Counted from the stretch's first letter, positions 42,732 to 51,860 are shown. The stretch is 64,000 bases of DNA from DASYPP01 sp036006525 (GCA_036006525.1 DASYPP010000069.1:15451-79450), one strand, 5' to 3'. Translations and numbers: made by a program. The notes: generated by a model from the sequence alone, not told the origin.

Positions 42732-45700
42732 TTAGCGTTCGATCGTGGACTGATGGTAATCGAACTTCACTTCCGGCAGGTCGCTCAGGAAAATGCTGAA
42801 GAAAAACCCGAAGTTTCCATTGGCCCCGCGGGTGAAATTGAAGCTCGCTTTCCATTCGTGAAGGTCGCGGGTGAGCCGCAACTGGTGGGATTCGAAGCGG
42901 CTCAAGGTAACGTTGTACTGGGCCGACCAGTCGAGGGTCCACAGTGGGGTCGGCGAGAAGCTGCTGAAGATCTGGAGGTTCTGCTGCGGCTTGGGATCCG
43001 CGATGTTGTCCCCCGGAGTGGGACGCGACCGGCTCAGGGTATAGGAGAAGCGAGCCGAAAAGCCCTGCCCCGTTCGGCCGATACCGTACTGACTGGTATT
43101 GTAGAGCCCGGGCGAGCGGCGGCTCGGGTCCTGTAGCGAGCTCCCGTTTTGCTGCGACCGGTTGGCGTTACCGGTCGCCGGTGGCGGCGCATGCGCCAAT
43201 CCGAATACGGAGAGCAGGGTGCGGAACGTGTTGCCCGAGATCTGAAAGCCGGCACTCATGTTGGAGAGGAAAGGCTCGAACTTCGAGCTGTCGAAGCCTA
43301 CCGCTCCACGCCACAAATCGTGGGTCAGGGTCAGGTCAAAACTGGGGAGCAGGTCGCTCTGAAAGGTGTTAGTCAGGCTGCTGGTGGTCCACCCGGTGCG
43401 ACCTGGTTTCTTGGCCTGCTCAAAATCGTAGGACAGCCCGCTGGTGTTGATGCTCAGGATCCGGAATTTGCGCAGGTTGAGGTCGTCCGTGGTGTCTCCC
43501 GCGGCGCGGCGCGCCTTCCCCTCGAACACTTGCGACAGGCTGATCGTGGCGATCTGGTTCGGATCGCTCCGAAGCACGGGGGGACGCCCGGGCTGGGAAA
43601 TCGCATCGGCGTAGTCCGCGGGTACGTCGGCTGCGGGACGGTAGGTCCAGCTGAATATGGGCGACAGGCTATGACGGATCCGGCCAATCGGTCCGAACCC
43701 CGGGAAGAAGCCGAACAGGGTCGGGGCAGCGCTCATGCTGAAGGAGAATCGCTTGCCCTGCAGGACCCAGTTTCCGGCCGTGTTTCGATTCCGGATGGCG
43801 AAAGGCGAGCCGCTGACGATGTTGTCCACCCCCAGGACCGGCTGCACCTTGAAGCTCCCTCGAAAAAGGGTAGGCAGGTTGATTCCCGTATCCCAGTCGA
43901 AACCGGTGGAGAAGTCACCATCCACGGTGCGGGTCACCGTAATGGAGTCGTCGGGAATGCCCGGAGTATTCGGGTTATCAATCTTGAACGTGGAGGTCTT
44001 CCGGCCGCCGTCCAGGCGATCCGCCATGCGCACCGAATTCCGCCAGTTGAACCCTCCGATCCGGAGCGGCGTATCCAGGGTAAACGAGGTCAGCCTGGTG
44101 TCGGCCGTCGCGCGGATGGTGTCTACTCCGCCCAGCCCGTTGGCGACAAAATAGACCGGCACCGCGCTGTGCAGGGTCTGGTCCCGGGTGAAGGAGAAGG
44201 ATGGCGACCAGGTGATGCTGCGAGAAATGTCCAGCGGTTTCGGACTGATCGTCAGCGATGGCAGCGTTTGAGTGACTGCGCGGGTGGTGAGACTCTGGTT
44301 TCGCCGGCCGCCCAGTGACAGGGATCCCCAGCTGAACCGCTTGTTGAAATTGAACGAACTGCGGATGTCATGGGTGGACAACGCCGGATCGAGGGCATTG
44401 CGGCTCTGAATCAAGCCCTGGCTCTGGTAGTTGAAGTCCAGGCTGAGCGAGGTATTGAGATTGAAATTCTGCCGGTGATTCCAGAGGATATTGGTGTTGG
44501 TCTGGCCGGTATTCTCTGACTGCTTGCTGTAGCCGAAATTCCCGTTTATGAACCGATTCAGCCAGCGATACTGCCCCTCGATGCCGTACTGGGTGTAGCG
44601 GTTGGCATACCAGTCGAGCCGGGCCGTCAGGTCGAAATACTCGTTGGGTGCCCAGTAATACCCGATGTTGGTGATCTGGCGGTTATACCCGGTATTGGGA
44701 CGCACGATGTCGTTGATGCCGAACTGGGGAATCAGGATGCCGGACCGCCGCCCCGGCCGGGCGTCCTGGAAAATGAACGGCAACCAGAGAATGGGAACAT
44801 CGCTCACATAGAGCACTGCCGGCCGCGCGACCAGCACGGTCTTGGAGATCCACTTCACCTCGCGGGCCGAGAAGTGATAGTGGGGCACCGGGAGGTCGCA
44901 ACTGGTGATCTCGCCGGAGGAGGCGTACAGCCGGCTGGAACTGGAATCCTGGGCCAGGGTGCCCCGCAGGAACCAGGTGGTACTTCCCTCCTGGAAATTG
45001 GTGAGCGCGTTGGCGATCACCGCCCGGCGGAGGCAGTGGTTGTAACTGATCTGCTGTGATAAAACGACCGACGCGCCATCGAAGAGCCGGGGGCTGCCCC
45101 GGGCGACCATGAGGCAGTCATCGTCGTCATAAGTGATCGTGCTGTCGGCTTCCATGATCGACGTACCCCGCTGGGTGAGCCCGGCCCCCCGCAGTTCGAT
45201 GCGCTTTTCCGGCGCCATCAGGGTCGCGGAGTCCGCCATGTACCGGATGGACTGGTAGCGGGGGAGCTTGAGCAGCTCATCGATGATCGAATCGGAAGTC
45301 GGAAACTGCCGGCTCGGCCCCGTCGGGAGTCCCAGCCGCGCGGCGGTAGCCGTATCCAGCTGGTTGGGCAGGCGCGTCGAGTCACCCTGCCGGAGGCCCT
45401 GCCGCAGGGCATTCGCCTTGATGCGGGCGATGCTGTCCGCCGACGGTGGGGTTATCGGTACCTGCGCCTCCGCCCGGGTGGCGCCCGCCCCGAAGAGGAC
45501 GGCCACCAGTACCAAGGCGCTGGTGGCGTTCATGGCCCGGCGCTTCCGGCGGCGCTGGACCAGGACCGATCCGGCGAAACCAACCTCGTACAGGAAAATG
45601 AGCGGGATCGTCATCATGATCATCGAGATGACGTCGGCGCCGGGGGAAAGAATCGCGCCGGCGCAGCAGGCCAGCACGATGGCAAAGCGGCGGAACTTGT

Positions 45701-46277
45701 TGAGCGCGGCCGGCGTGAGAATGCCGAAGATCGAGAGCAGGATGATGATCAGCGGCAATTCGAACGAGATTCCCAGCGCCAGCACCACCTGGAGCAGGAA
45801 GCTGAAGTAATTGTCGTATGTAATGAACGGGGCGAGGGCTTCGGACTGGAAACTGAACAGCACTCGAAGCGTCTGGGGCACCACGTAGATGTAGCCCAGC
45901 AACGCGCCGGTCATGAAGAGGAGCAGGCCGATCAGGAGGCCGGGCACCAGCGCCTTGCGCTCCCGGGCGTAGAGCGCGGGGGAGAGAAAGGCCCAGATCT
46001 GGTAGATGATGACCGGGGAGGCCAGGACCAGCCCGACGGTGAACCCCAGCTTGAGCACGATCATGACCGGCTCGGTGGGGCCCAGCACGATGAGTTTTCC
46101 ACCGGCCGGGAGGTAAGGCTCGATGGGCTTCTTGAGGAGGACAATGAGCTGGAACCGGCTCACCATCCATAATCCCAGCAGCATCGCCGCGATCAGCGCC
46201 CCGGCGGACTTCAGGATCCGAAGGCGCAGCTCCTCGAGATGATCGAGGAACGGCATCTCACCACCGGGGCTCGCCAT
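42732..46277 (-). CDS. TatC fused in frame to an LptD-like outer-membrane protein
   Basis: One uninterrupted 1181-codon frame. Residues 1-240 are a complete TatC: FLDHLEELRLRIL, SPVIIYQIWAFLSPALYARE, SFELPLIIILL, LSPGADVISM and IPLIFLYEVG, six helices. Residues 241-248 are basic (QRRRKRRA). Met249 (codon at 45533-45531) then begins a typical signal peptide (LVLVAVLFGAGATRAEAQ, A-x-A site). From 272 on is an LptD/OstA-like protein: DSTITYDDDDCLMVARGSPR, ILWLPFIFQDARPGRRSGIL, then the barrel (YYWAPNEYFDLTARLDWYAN). It is either a real polyprotein, with signal peptidase freeing the barrel, or a tatC gene whose lptD starts at Met249 (933 residues; SD weak). It follows cpoB by 16 bp. Confidence 0.9.
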   Translation of the reverse strand: MASPGGEMPFLDHLEELRLRILKSAGALIAAMLLGLWMVSRFQLIVLLKKPIEPYLPAGGKLIVLGPTEPVMIVLKLGFTVGLVLASPVIIYQIWAFLSPALYARERKALVPGLLIGLLLFMTGALLGYIYVVPQTLRVLFSFQSEALAPFITYDNYFSFLLQVVLALGISFELPLIIILLSIFGILTPAALNKFRRFAIVLACCAGAILSPGADVISMIMMTIPLIFLYEVGFAGSVLVQRRRKRRAMNATSALVLVAVLFGAGATRAEAQVPITPPSADSIARIKANALRQGLRQGDSTRLPNQLDTATAARLGLPTGPSRQFPTSDSIIDELLKLPRYQSIRYMADSATLMAPEKRIELRGAGLTQRGTSIMEADSTITYDDDDCLMVARGSPRLFDGASVVLSQQISYNHCLRRAVIANALTNFQEGSTTWFLRGTLAQDSSSSRLYASSGEITSCDLPVPHYHFSAREVKWISKTVLVARPAVLYVSDVPILWLPFIFQDARPGRRSGILIPQFGINDIVRPNTGYNRQITNIGYYWAPNEYFDLTARLDWYANRYTQYGIEGQYRWLNRFINGNFGYSKQSENTGQTNTNILWNHRQNFNLNTSLSLDFNYQSQGLIQSRNALDPALSTHDIRSSFNFNKRFSWGSLSLGGRRNQSLTTRAVTQTLPSLTISPKPLDISRSITWSPSFSFTRDQTLHSAVPVYFVANGLGGVDTIRATADTRLTSFTLDTPLRIGGFNWRNSVRMADRLDGGRKTSTFKIDNPNTPGIPDDSITVTRTVDGDFSTGFDWDTGINLPTLFRGSFKVQPVLGVDNIVSGSPFAIRNRNTAGNWVLQGKRFSFSMSAAPTLFGFFPGFGPIGRIRHSLSPIFSWTYRPAADVPADYADAISQPGRPPVLRSDPNQIATISLSQVFEGKARRAAGDTTDDLNLRKFRILSINTSGLSYDFEQAKKPGRTGWTTSSLTNTFQSDLLPSFDLTLTHDLWRGAVGFDSSKFEPFLSNMSAGFQISGNTFRTLLSVFGLAHAPPPATGNANRSQQNGSSLQDPSRRSPGLYNTSQYGIGRTGQGFSARFSYTLSRSRPTPGDNIADPKPQQNLQIFSSFSPTPLWTLDWSAQYNVTLSRFESHQLRLTRDLHEWKASFNFTRGANGNFGFFFSIFLSDLPEVKFDYHQSTIER

Positions 46278-46293
46278 CGGATGGGAACGCGGG

Positions 46294-47115
46294 CTACTGC
46301 CCGAGCGCCCTCAGCTTGTCGGGAACCAGGGCCGCTTCTTCCGAACGGGGATAGTCGCGGGCCACTCGGCTGAAATACGCCCGGGCCGCAGGTATGTCCC
46401 GCCGGCGTTCAGCGAGCAATCCCAGCTTGTACAGAGCCCCGGGCGCCCGGGTCGAGGTCGCGTATCCGGTGACCACCTGTTCATAGTAACGGGCAGCGGA
46501 ATCAGGAGCCTCGGTCGCCCAGCTTTCCCCGATGAAGTAGATCGCGTCGGGGACCTTGGGGCTGGTCGGGTAGTTCTTGAGCAATTGCTGGAAGCCCATT
46601 CGCGCGGTGGCGACGCTGCCCCGGCGAAGCTGCTGGAGCGAGGCCTCGTACATCTGGTCGGCCGAAGGCGCGGACGGATTGGTCGGCGTGACTGCCGCGC
46701 CGGTGTCCGCCGCCACTTCCTGGCTTCGGTTTTCCAGCTGGGTGCGCAATTCGCTCAGGCGCTGCTGGCTCTGGCCGGTCAGCTCCTGGACCTGCACCAG
46801 CTGCTGCTGGATGCGATAGAGGTCCTCGCTCAGGGCGCCGCGCACCGCGGAGATGGTGTGCTGAGTCGCCACGACGCTGGCACTGAGCGAATCCATGATG
46901 GCCTGTTGCAACTCCAGCATCGCCTGGAGCCGCGCGGCGCGAATGGAGTCCTGCTGGGCCGATTCCAGCCGGAACGTGGCCAGCTCGGTCTCCACCTTCT
47001 TGACGTCGCTCTTGAGCGCGCAGCCGGCAAGCAATCCGACCACGAGAAACGCCAAGCCCCCTCTCCCGTTTCGGGAGAGGGGGTTCAGGGGTGAGGGCCT
47101 ATCTTGGCGCGACAA
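46294..47115 (-). CDS. cpoB: Tol-Pal coordinator CpoB/YbgF (lipoprotein form)
   Basis: About 273 residues. A hydrophobic segment with a lipobox (AFLVVGLLAGC) is followed by a coiled coil (about SDVKKVETELATFRLESAQQ ... QQRLSELRTQLENR). A C-terminal TPR domain follows (YEASLQQLRRGSVATARMGF, DAIYFIGESWATEA, LYKLGLLAERRRDIPAARAY). CpoB links Tol-Pal to peptidoglycan synthesis. No ATG fits: TTG at 47115 (inside the pal end) gives a 32-residue leader, and TTG at 47055 gives a very short one. Any frame upstream of 47115 is pal antisense and rejected. A perfect hairpin lies inside the leader-coding region. Confidence 0.82.
   Translation of the reverse strand: MSRQDRPSPLNPLSRNGRGGLAFLVVGLLAGCALKSDVKKVETELATFRLESAQQDSIRAARLQAMLELQQAIMDSLSASVVATQHTISAVRGALSEDLYRIQQQLVQVQELTGQSQQRLSELRTQLENRSQEVAADTGAAVTPTNPSAPSADQMYEASLQQLRRGSVATARMGFQQLLKNYPTSPKVPDAIYFIGESWATEAPDSAARYYEQVVTGYATSTRAPGALYKLGLLAERRRDIPAARAYFSRVARDYPRSEEAALVPDKLRALGQ
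47057..47083. terminator. Perfect 12-bp hairpin at the pal/cpoB junction
   Basis: CCCCCTCTCCCG (47057-47068), TTT, CGGGAGAGGGGG (47072-47083). It is the strongest hairpin in the window by arm pairing. It falls after the pal stop but within the cpoB leader, so it may attenuate cpoB or be an inserted repeat; the type label is tentative. There is no U-run. Confidence 0.5.
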
Positions 47116-47716
47116 GGTTGTCTCCACCGGACACGATTTCGAATTCATCGCGGCGGTTCTGGGCCCAGGACGCCTCGTCGGCTCCCATCGCCACGGGCCG
47201 CTCTTCGCCGAATGACACAATGGCGATCCGGGCATCGGCGACGCCCTTGCTGACCAGGTACCGCTTGGCCGCCGCAGCGCGCCGGTTGCCCAGGGCCAGG
47301 TTGTACTCGTCGGATCCCCGATCGTCCGCGTGTCCCGAGATCCGGACCTGGACATTCGAATTGGCATTGAGGATCGCGGCCTTGCGGTCCAGGTTCGCCA
47401 TGTCGCCACTCATGATGTCAGACTTGTCGAAGTCGAAGTGGATGACCGACGCCAGGTCCGAAGTCAGCCCGGCACGGGCCGCCGCGGCGGCTCGATCGGC
47501 CGCTGCACGGTCGGCGGCCTCACGAGCCAGCCGATCGGCTTCGGCCCGGGCCCGGTTGGCGGCATCGATGGAATCCTGACGCGCCCGCGCCCGCGCACCA
47601 TCGCCAGTCGTATCAGCCGCCACAGGTGTTGGCTGTTCGGCCGGCGGCTTACCACCACAGGCGGCCGCCGTGGCTACGGCGGTGACCAGCATCAAGAATC
47701 CAAGGGATAGGCGCAT
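47099..47716 (-). CDS. pal: Peptidoglycan-associated lipoprotein Pal (OmpA family)
   Basis: 205 residues. Lipoprotein signal peptide ending in the lipobox T-A-A-A-C. An Ala/Arg/Asp-rich helical linker (ARARARQDSIDAANRARAEA) is unusually long for Pal. The OmpA domain has VIHFDFDKSDI, VRISGHADDRGSDEYNLALG and NRRAAAAKRYLVSKGV, including the Asp and Arg that bind meso-diaminopimelate. It tethers the outer membrane to peptidoglycan. 21 bp separate it from tolB. Confidence 0.95.
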   Translation of the reverse strand: MRLSLGFLMLVTAVATAAACGGKPPAEQPTPVAADTTGDGARARARQDSIDAANRARAEADRLAREAADRAAADRAAAAARAGLTSDLASVIHFDFDKSDIMSGDMANLDRKAAILNANSNVQVRISGHADDRGSDEYNLALGNRRAAAAKRYLVSKGVADARIAIVSFGEERPVAMGADEASWAQNRRDEFEIVSGGDNLVAPR

Positions 47717-47737
47717 TCATCAACTCCTGATCTGAGG

Positions 47738-49018
47738 TTAAGGTGCTGCGGTCCCGATTCGGCGGGACCATGAAGGCAACCGGACCGCCCCAGGCGTACG
47801 CAACTGGCGGATCCGTCCGGTGTCCATGTCGATCACCCACAATTGCCGGCGTCCACTGCGGTCCGAGACGAAGGCGATATGGCGCCCGTCCGGAGCCCAG
47901 GTGGGATCCTCGTTCCGCCCGGAAGACGAGAGCTGGCGAACCCGCCGGCTGTTGACGTCGAGGACAAAGACCTGCGGGGCGCGGGAGACATCCCGGTGGA
48001 AAGCCAGGCTGGCGCCATCGGGCGACCATTCCGGGCCATTCGAACTGCCGGTCACTCCATAGTCGAAAGGAGCCAGCAATTCCTGGTCGGTGCCATCGGC
48101 GCTCATGACATATACCTGCGGGGCTCCGGCGCGGGTAGAGACGAACGCGATGCGCCTGCCGTCGGGCGAGTACGTCGGTGACAGATTATCGGCGAAGCGC
48201 CCCGCGGTCAAGCGCTGCGGAGCACTACCCGCCGCGAGATTCACCTTGAAGATATCGGTTCCCCCTTCATCCACCCGGGCGAAGGCGAGCCACTGCCCGT
48301 CGGGGGAGAATGATGGGGTGATATTCAGGGCGCTGCCGGTCCCAGCGACAGTGGTCCGGTTTCCCCCCTGGAGGCCCTGAATGACGAGGGGACCGGTCCC
48401 GTCATTAAGCCAGTGGGTGAAGGCAACCCGGTTTCCGTCGGGCGACCAGGCGGGGGAGAGGGCCTCATTTGGCCGAGTCATTGCGACCGCGTTGGCCCCG
48501 TCGCTGTCGATCCGCCAGAGCTGCTTGTCCACCAGATAGAGGAACCGGGTCGCTGCGATGCCGGGAAGACCGGTGATCCAGCGAACTACTTCATCGGCCA
48601 GCTGGTGCACCGCCATGCGGAATTCCGGCGAATCCGCCGGGGGCAAGGTCGCCCGCTGTTCCTTGCGAACCGAACCGGCGTCCAGGTCATGGAGCCGCAC
48701 CAGGAGACTGGCCCCGGCGCCGGTCACCTCGACACCGTAGCTGGCGCCCAGCGTCCGGTAGAGCCGGTAGTTGATGCTGCCGCCGCCGCCCCGCGGGACC
48801 TCGCTGGCGGGAAGGGCGACCACCTCAAACCGATCCGAGTAGTCCAGGTCGCGCTGCAGGATCGCCCGGACCGAATCAAGCCCGGGACCCGGCAGGATGA
48901 TGAGTCCGGGCCGGGTTCCCGCGCTGTAGGTAATCCCCAGTCGGACACCAGCGGAATCCTGCGCTGCCAGCGGCCCCGCCAATCCCATCAATAGCGCCAC
49001 GCCGGCCAACGCCTTCAT
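47738..49018 (-). CDS. tolB: Tol-Pal system protein TolB
   Basis: 426 residues. Signal peptide (ALAGVALLMGLAGPLAAQ), the TolB N-terminal alpha/beta domain (FEVVALPASEVPRGGGGSIN, YGVEVTGAGASLLVRLHDLD), then a beta propeller with the repeating W/Y-S-P-D-G units: LSPAWSPDGNRVAFTHW, ITPSFSPDGQWLAFARV, LSPTYSPDGRRIAFVST, PEWSPDGASLAFHRD, PTWAPDGRHIAFVSD. It is periplasmic and binds Pal. Its ATG overlaps the tolA stop (ATGA). Confidence 0.95.
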   Translation of the reverse strand: MKALAGVALLMGLAGPLAAQDSAGVRLGITYSAGTRPGLIILPGPGLDSVRAILQRDLDYSDRFEVVALPASEVPRGGGGSINYRLYRTLGASYGVEVTGAGASLLVRLHDLDAGSVRKEQRATLPPADSPEFRMAVHQLADEVVRWITGLPGIAATRFLYLVDKQLWRIDSDGANAVAMTRPNEALSPAWSPDGNRVAFTHWLNDGTGPLVIQGLQGGNRTTVAGTGSALNITPSFSPDGQWLAFARVDEGGTDIFKVNLAAGSAPQRLTAGRFADNLSPTYSPDGRRIAFVSTRAGAPQVYVMSADGTDQELLAPFDYGVTGSSNGPEWSPDGASLAFHRDVSRAPQVFVLDVNSRRVRQLSSSGRNEDPTWAPDGRHIAFVSDRSGRRQLWVIDMDTGRIRQLRTPGAVRLPSWSRRIGTAAP

Positions 49019-49713
49019 CGACCCGCCGAGGGAGCGAAGAAGAAGCTCACCAGCAGCACGTCGGCCTCATAGCCATCGGGCAGGGGGCCAAAGGCGCCGG
49101 CATTGGCCGCCGCCTCGACGGCGCCCTGGGCACTCAGGTCGAACGAGAAGTTTCCGGAAGAGGTCGAGAATTTCAGGTCGCGCACCGATCCATCTCGCAT
49201 GAGGAGGAATGTCACCTCGGCTCGGAGCCGGGAACCCACCGGCCGGTCCCACCGGCGGTAGATCTGGTTGATGATGTTCTCAAGATAACCGGGATAGGGG
49301 AACGTTAGCCCGGGTGTCTTGATGGTTACCGCGTCGGTCCCGGTGCCTGGCGTTTCGCCCGGCGCCGGCGGAGTGGGCGACTGGGTCCGCGGCGCCGGTT
49401 CCCGCTTTTCGGGCGGCGCCTGGGTCCGGGGTGGCGCGGGCCGCGGCGTCTCGGCAACCGGTTTCCGGGTAGTCGTCGGCACGGCGGGCGGCGTCGGATC
49501 CGCCGGCCGCTCGACCGCCTGCGGCGCGGGTCGGGTATCGGGCCGGGGCAGCGGCGCGGCCACCAGGTTCACCGCATAGACCGGGGGAAAATTGGTGGCC
49601 GGTTTGACGGTGAACCACATCAGCCCGATCGCGGCGGCATGCACCACGATGGTCCCCGCGATGCCGAGCGTCGCGTTACCGGAGATCGCTGGGGAGGTTC
49701 GGTGATGGCGCAT
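49015..49713 (-). CDS. tolA: TolA/TonB-type energy-transducing protein
   Basis: 232 residues. One N-terminal helix (GIAGTIVVHAAAIGLMWF), a long Pro/Thr/Ala/Arg-rich periplasm-spanning region (about 45-125), and a C-terminal TonB/TolA domain (FPYPGYLENIINQIYRRWDR, RLRAEVTFLLMRDGSVRDLK, AAANAGAFGPLPDGY). In this gene order it takes the TolA role, linking TolQR force to TolB and Pal. The C-terminal domain is TonB-C-like, so TonB function elsewhere is not excluded. tolR ends 23 bp upstream. Confidence 0.88.
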   Translation of the reverse strand: MRHHRTSPAISGNATLGIAGTIVVHAAAIGLMWFTVKPATNFPPVYAVNLVAAPLPRPDTRPAPQAVERPADPTPPAVPTTTRKPVAETPRPAPPRTQAPPEKREPAPRTQSPTPPAPGETPGTGTDAVTIKTPGLTFPYPGYLENIINQIYRRWDRPVGSRLRAEVTFLLMRDGSVRDLKFSTSSGNFSFDLSAQGAVEAAANAGAFGPLPDGYEADVLLVSFFFAPSAGR

Positions 49714-49736
49714 GATCCCGGCCTTGAAGGTCCCGC

Positions 49737-50168
49737 CTACTGCTGGTTCTCGTCTTCGGCGACCAGTCCGACGTCATTCACCCCGGCCGTCCGAATCACC
49801 GCCAGCACCCGCACCACGTCGCCGTAGGGAACCCGCGAGTCGGCCCGAAGATAGACGCCGGTCGGCTTGCGCGCGGTGACCAGCGACCGGAAGGTCAGCC
49901 GGAAATCGTTGTAGCTCACCGGGGTCGCGTCGACGAAGATGCGTCCCTCCCGGTCGACTGACACAACCATCCCCTCCTTGGCGGTGAGCGGCCTGGCTTC
50001 GGCGCGGGGCAACTGAACGTCCACCCCGCCCTGCATCATGGGGGCGGTGATCATGAAAATGATGAGCAGGACCAGCACGACATCGACCAGCGAGGTGACG
50101 TTGATATCCGCCATCAGGGGAAGGTTGCCCCGGCCGTAACTCCCGCCGCCGCCCAGTGTAAGGGACAT
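49737..50168 (-). CDS. tolR: Biopolymer transport protein TolR (ExbD family)
   Basis: 143 residues. One helix with the ion-path Asp (DINVTSLVDVVLVLLIIFMI), then MQGGVDVQLPRAEARPL and a periplasmic domain ending VLAVIRTAGVNDVGLVAEDE. It forms the ion-driven motor with TolQ. Its ATG overlaps the tolQ stop by one base (TGATG). ExbD naming is equally possible by sequence, but the tol gene order decides. Confidence 0.93.
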   Translation of the reverse strand: MSLTLGGGGSYGRGNLPLMADINVTSLVDVVLVLLIIFMITAPMMQGGVDVQLPRAEARPLTAKEGMVVSVDREGRIFVDATPVSYNDFRLTFRSLVTARKPTGVYLRADSRVPYGDVVRVLAVIRTAGVNDVGLVAEDENQQ

Positions 50169-50875
50169 CAGATCACCCCTTCCCGTGCCATGGTACCGAT
50201 CAGCTCATTGGCGAAACCTTCCAGCTCCCCGGCAAAGATGCCCAACCGACCAGCATAAATGTTGTACCCGATGACCGCGGGGATCGCCGCGGCGAGGCCG
50301 GCCACCGTGGCCACCAGCGCTTCGGCCACGCCAGGGGCCACGGCCGCGATGTTCCCCGAACCTCCCTTCGCGATTCCGATGAAAGCGTCCATCACGCCAA
50401 GCACGGTTCCCAGCAGGCCCAGCAACGGGCTGGTCGAGCCAACGATCGCAAGCCACGGAATAAAAAGGGCCATCGCGTCGCGCTCCGCGGCGATTTCCTT
50501 GGCCAGCACCATCTTGAACGCTTCGAGCTGAGTGGTGGTGAGACTGCCCTTCGCCATCCCCTGCCCGGCCGGCGCCGGCCGGAGGTCGGCGATGAACGTC
50601 ATGGCCTCGCGGAACAGGCGATTGTAGGGCGAGGGGGGCAGCCGCATCACGGCGTGGTAGGCCTCGTCCAGCCGGGTGGTCCGCTCCAGCTCCTTGAAAA
50701 AGCGGTCGGCCTGGCGCCGGATCCGGCGGAATTGCCACCACTTGTAGATGATGATGAACCAGGAGACCAGGGAGAAAACGGCAGTGATCGCGAGAACCAC
50801 CTTGGTTTCCCGGCTCGACGTCGCGACCAGCTCCCAGGCCGATCCGGGAACCGCCCCGCCGACCTGGAGCATCAT
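50168..50875 (-). CDS. tolQ: Ion-channel motor protein TolQ (ExbB/MotA family)
   Basis: 235 residues. Three helices: VLAITAVFSLVSWFIIIYKW near the N-terminus, then FIPWLAIVGSTSPLLGLLGT (with the VGSTSPLLGLLGTVLGVMD signature) and EALVATVAGLAAAIPAVIGY. It energises TolA using the proton gradient. Adjacent ATGs at 50875 and 50872 both fit; 50875 overlaps the epimerase stop (ATGA). Longer in-frame starts lie antisense-like inside the epimerase gene and are rejected. Confidence 0.93.
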   Translation of the reverse strand: MMLQVGGAVPGSAWELVATSSRETKVVLAITAVFSLVSWFIIIYKWWQFRRIRRQADRFFKELERTTRLDEAYHAVMRLPPSPYNRLFREAMTFIADLRPAPAGQGMAKGSLTTTQLEAFKMVLAKEIAAERDAMALFIPWLAIVGSTSPLLGLLGTVLGVMDAFIGIAKGGSGNIAAVAPGVAEALVATVAGLAAAIPAVIGYNIYAGRLGIFAGELEGFANELIGTMAREGVI

Positions 50876-51822
50876 CGGGCACCCCCGCGGAACCATTCGA
50901 CGGTTTCCCGGAGACCCTCGTGGAAGCTGACCTGGGGAGACCAACCGAGCACGGCGCGCGCCCTGGAGATGTCGAGCGAGCTGCGTTGCAGCTCGCCGGC
51001 CCGGGCCGGCGCGAGGTCGATCTTCGGTTTCAGGTTCATTACCTCGCCCACCGCGGCAGCGAGGTCGAGCACGCTCTTCTGGGTGCCGGTGGCCACGTTG
51101 AACGCGATATCGTCGTGCTCGTTCACCGGTGGCAGCCTGGCACTGCTCGCGGCGACGTTGGCCCGGGCCACGTCCTTGACGAAGACGTAGTCCCGGGTCT
51201 GCTTGCCGTCTCCAAAGACCGTGAGCGACCGGGCTTCCAGCAGGTAGGAAATGAAGATCGACACTACGCCAGCCTCCGACTTGGGATCCTGGCGGGGTCC
51301 GAAGACATTGGCGTAGCGCATCGCGACACACTCGAAACCACGGAGACCGGCGAGCGCCCGCAGGTAATGCTCACCGGAGAGCTTGCTCACTCCGTAGGGC
51401 GAGATCGGCATCTTGGGCGAGGTCTCCGGGGTGGGCAGGACTTCGGGATCGCCGTATACCACTCCGCCGCTGCTGGCGAAGACCACGCGGCGAACATTCC
51501 CCGCCGCCGCCCCTTCCAGCATGTTCAGCAGGCCCATGAGATTGGTCCGGGCATCGACGTCAGGGTGGGACACCGAAACCCTGACGTCGATCTGCGCCGC
51601 CTGGAGGTTCATCACGTCGAAGCGGCCCTCGGCAACCGCCTTTCTCGCCTCTGGCGAGCCGACGTCGGCCTTCACCAGCGGAATTCCGGGGGGCACGTTG
51701 CTCTCCCGGCCGCGGGAAAGGTCGTCCAGCACCGTGACATCCCAGCCGGCCCGCTGGTATTCCGCGGCCAGATGTGACCCGATGAACCCGGCACCACCCG
51801 TCACTAGGACCCTGCCGCTCAT
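50872..51822 (-). CDS. NAD-dependent nucleotide-sugar epimerase/dehydratase
   Basis: 316 residues, extended SDR. VTGGAGFIGSHLAAE (NAD motif), VLDDLSRG, AAQIDVRVSV, the catalytic Ser region FASSGGVVYGDP and Y-x-x-x-K in YGVSKLSGEHY, then RYANVFGPRQDPKSEAG and GDGKQTRDYVFVKDVA. It resembles UDP-glucose/galactose 4-epimerases. The ATG at 51822 has GAGG 6 nt before it; an extension to 51957 would be coded by the tandem repeat and is rejected. Its ATGA link to tolQ is unusual for a Tol operon. Confidence 0.9.
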   Translation of the reverse strand: MSGRVLVTGGAGFIGSHLAAEYQRAGWDVTVLDDLSRGRESNVPPGIPLVKADVGSPEARKAVAEGRFDVMNLQAAQIDVRVSVSHPDVDARTNLMGLLNMLEGAAAGNVRRVVFASSGGVVYGDPEVLPTPETSPKMPISPYGVSKLSGEHYLRALAGLRGFECVAMRYANVFGPRQDPKSEAGVVSIFISYLLEARSLTVFGDGKQTRDYVFVKDVARANVAASSARLPPVNEHDDIAFNVATGTQKSVLDLAAAVGEVMNLKPKIDLAPARAGELQRSSLDISRARAVLGWSPQVSFHEGLRETVEWFRGGAR

Positions 51823-51860
51823 ATCCAACCTCGTAGAGGAATTGCTGAAGGATAAGTGGA

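Noticed and set aside
47116..47409. Longer CpoB N-terminus
   Set aside because: This stretch overlaps pal in another frame and has no signal peptide character.
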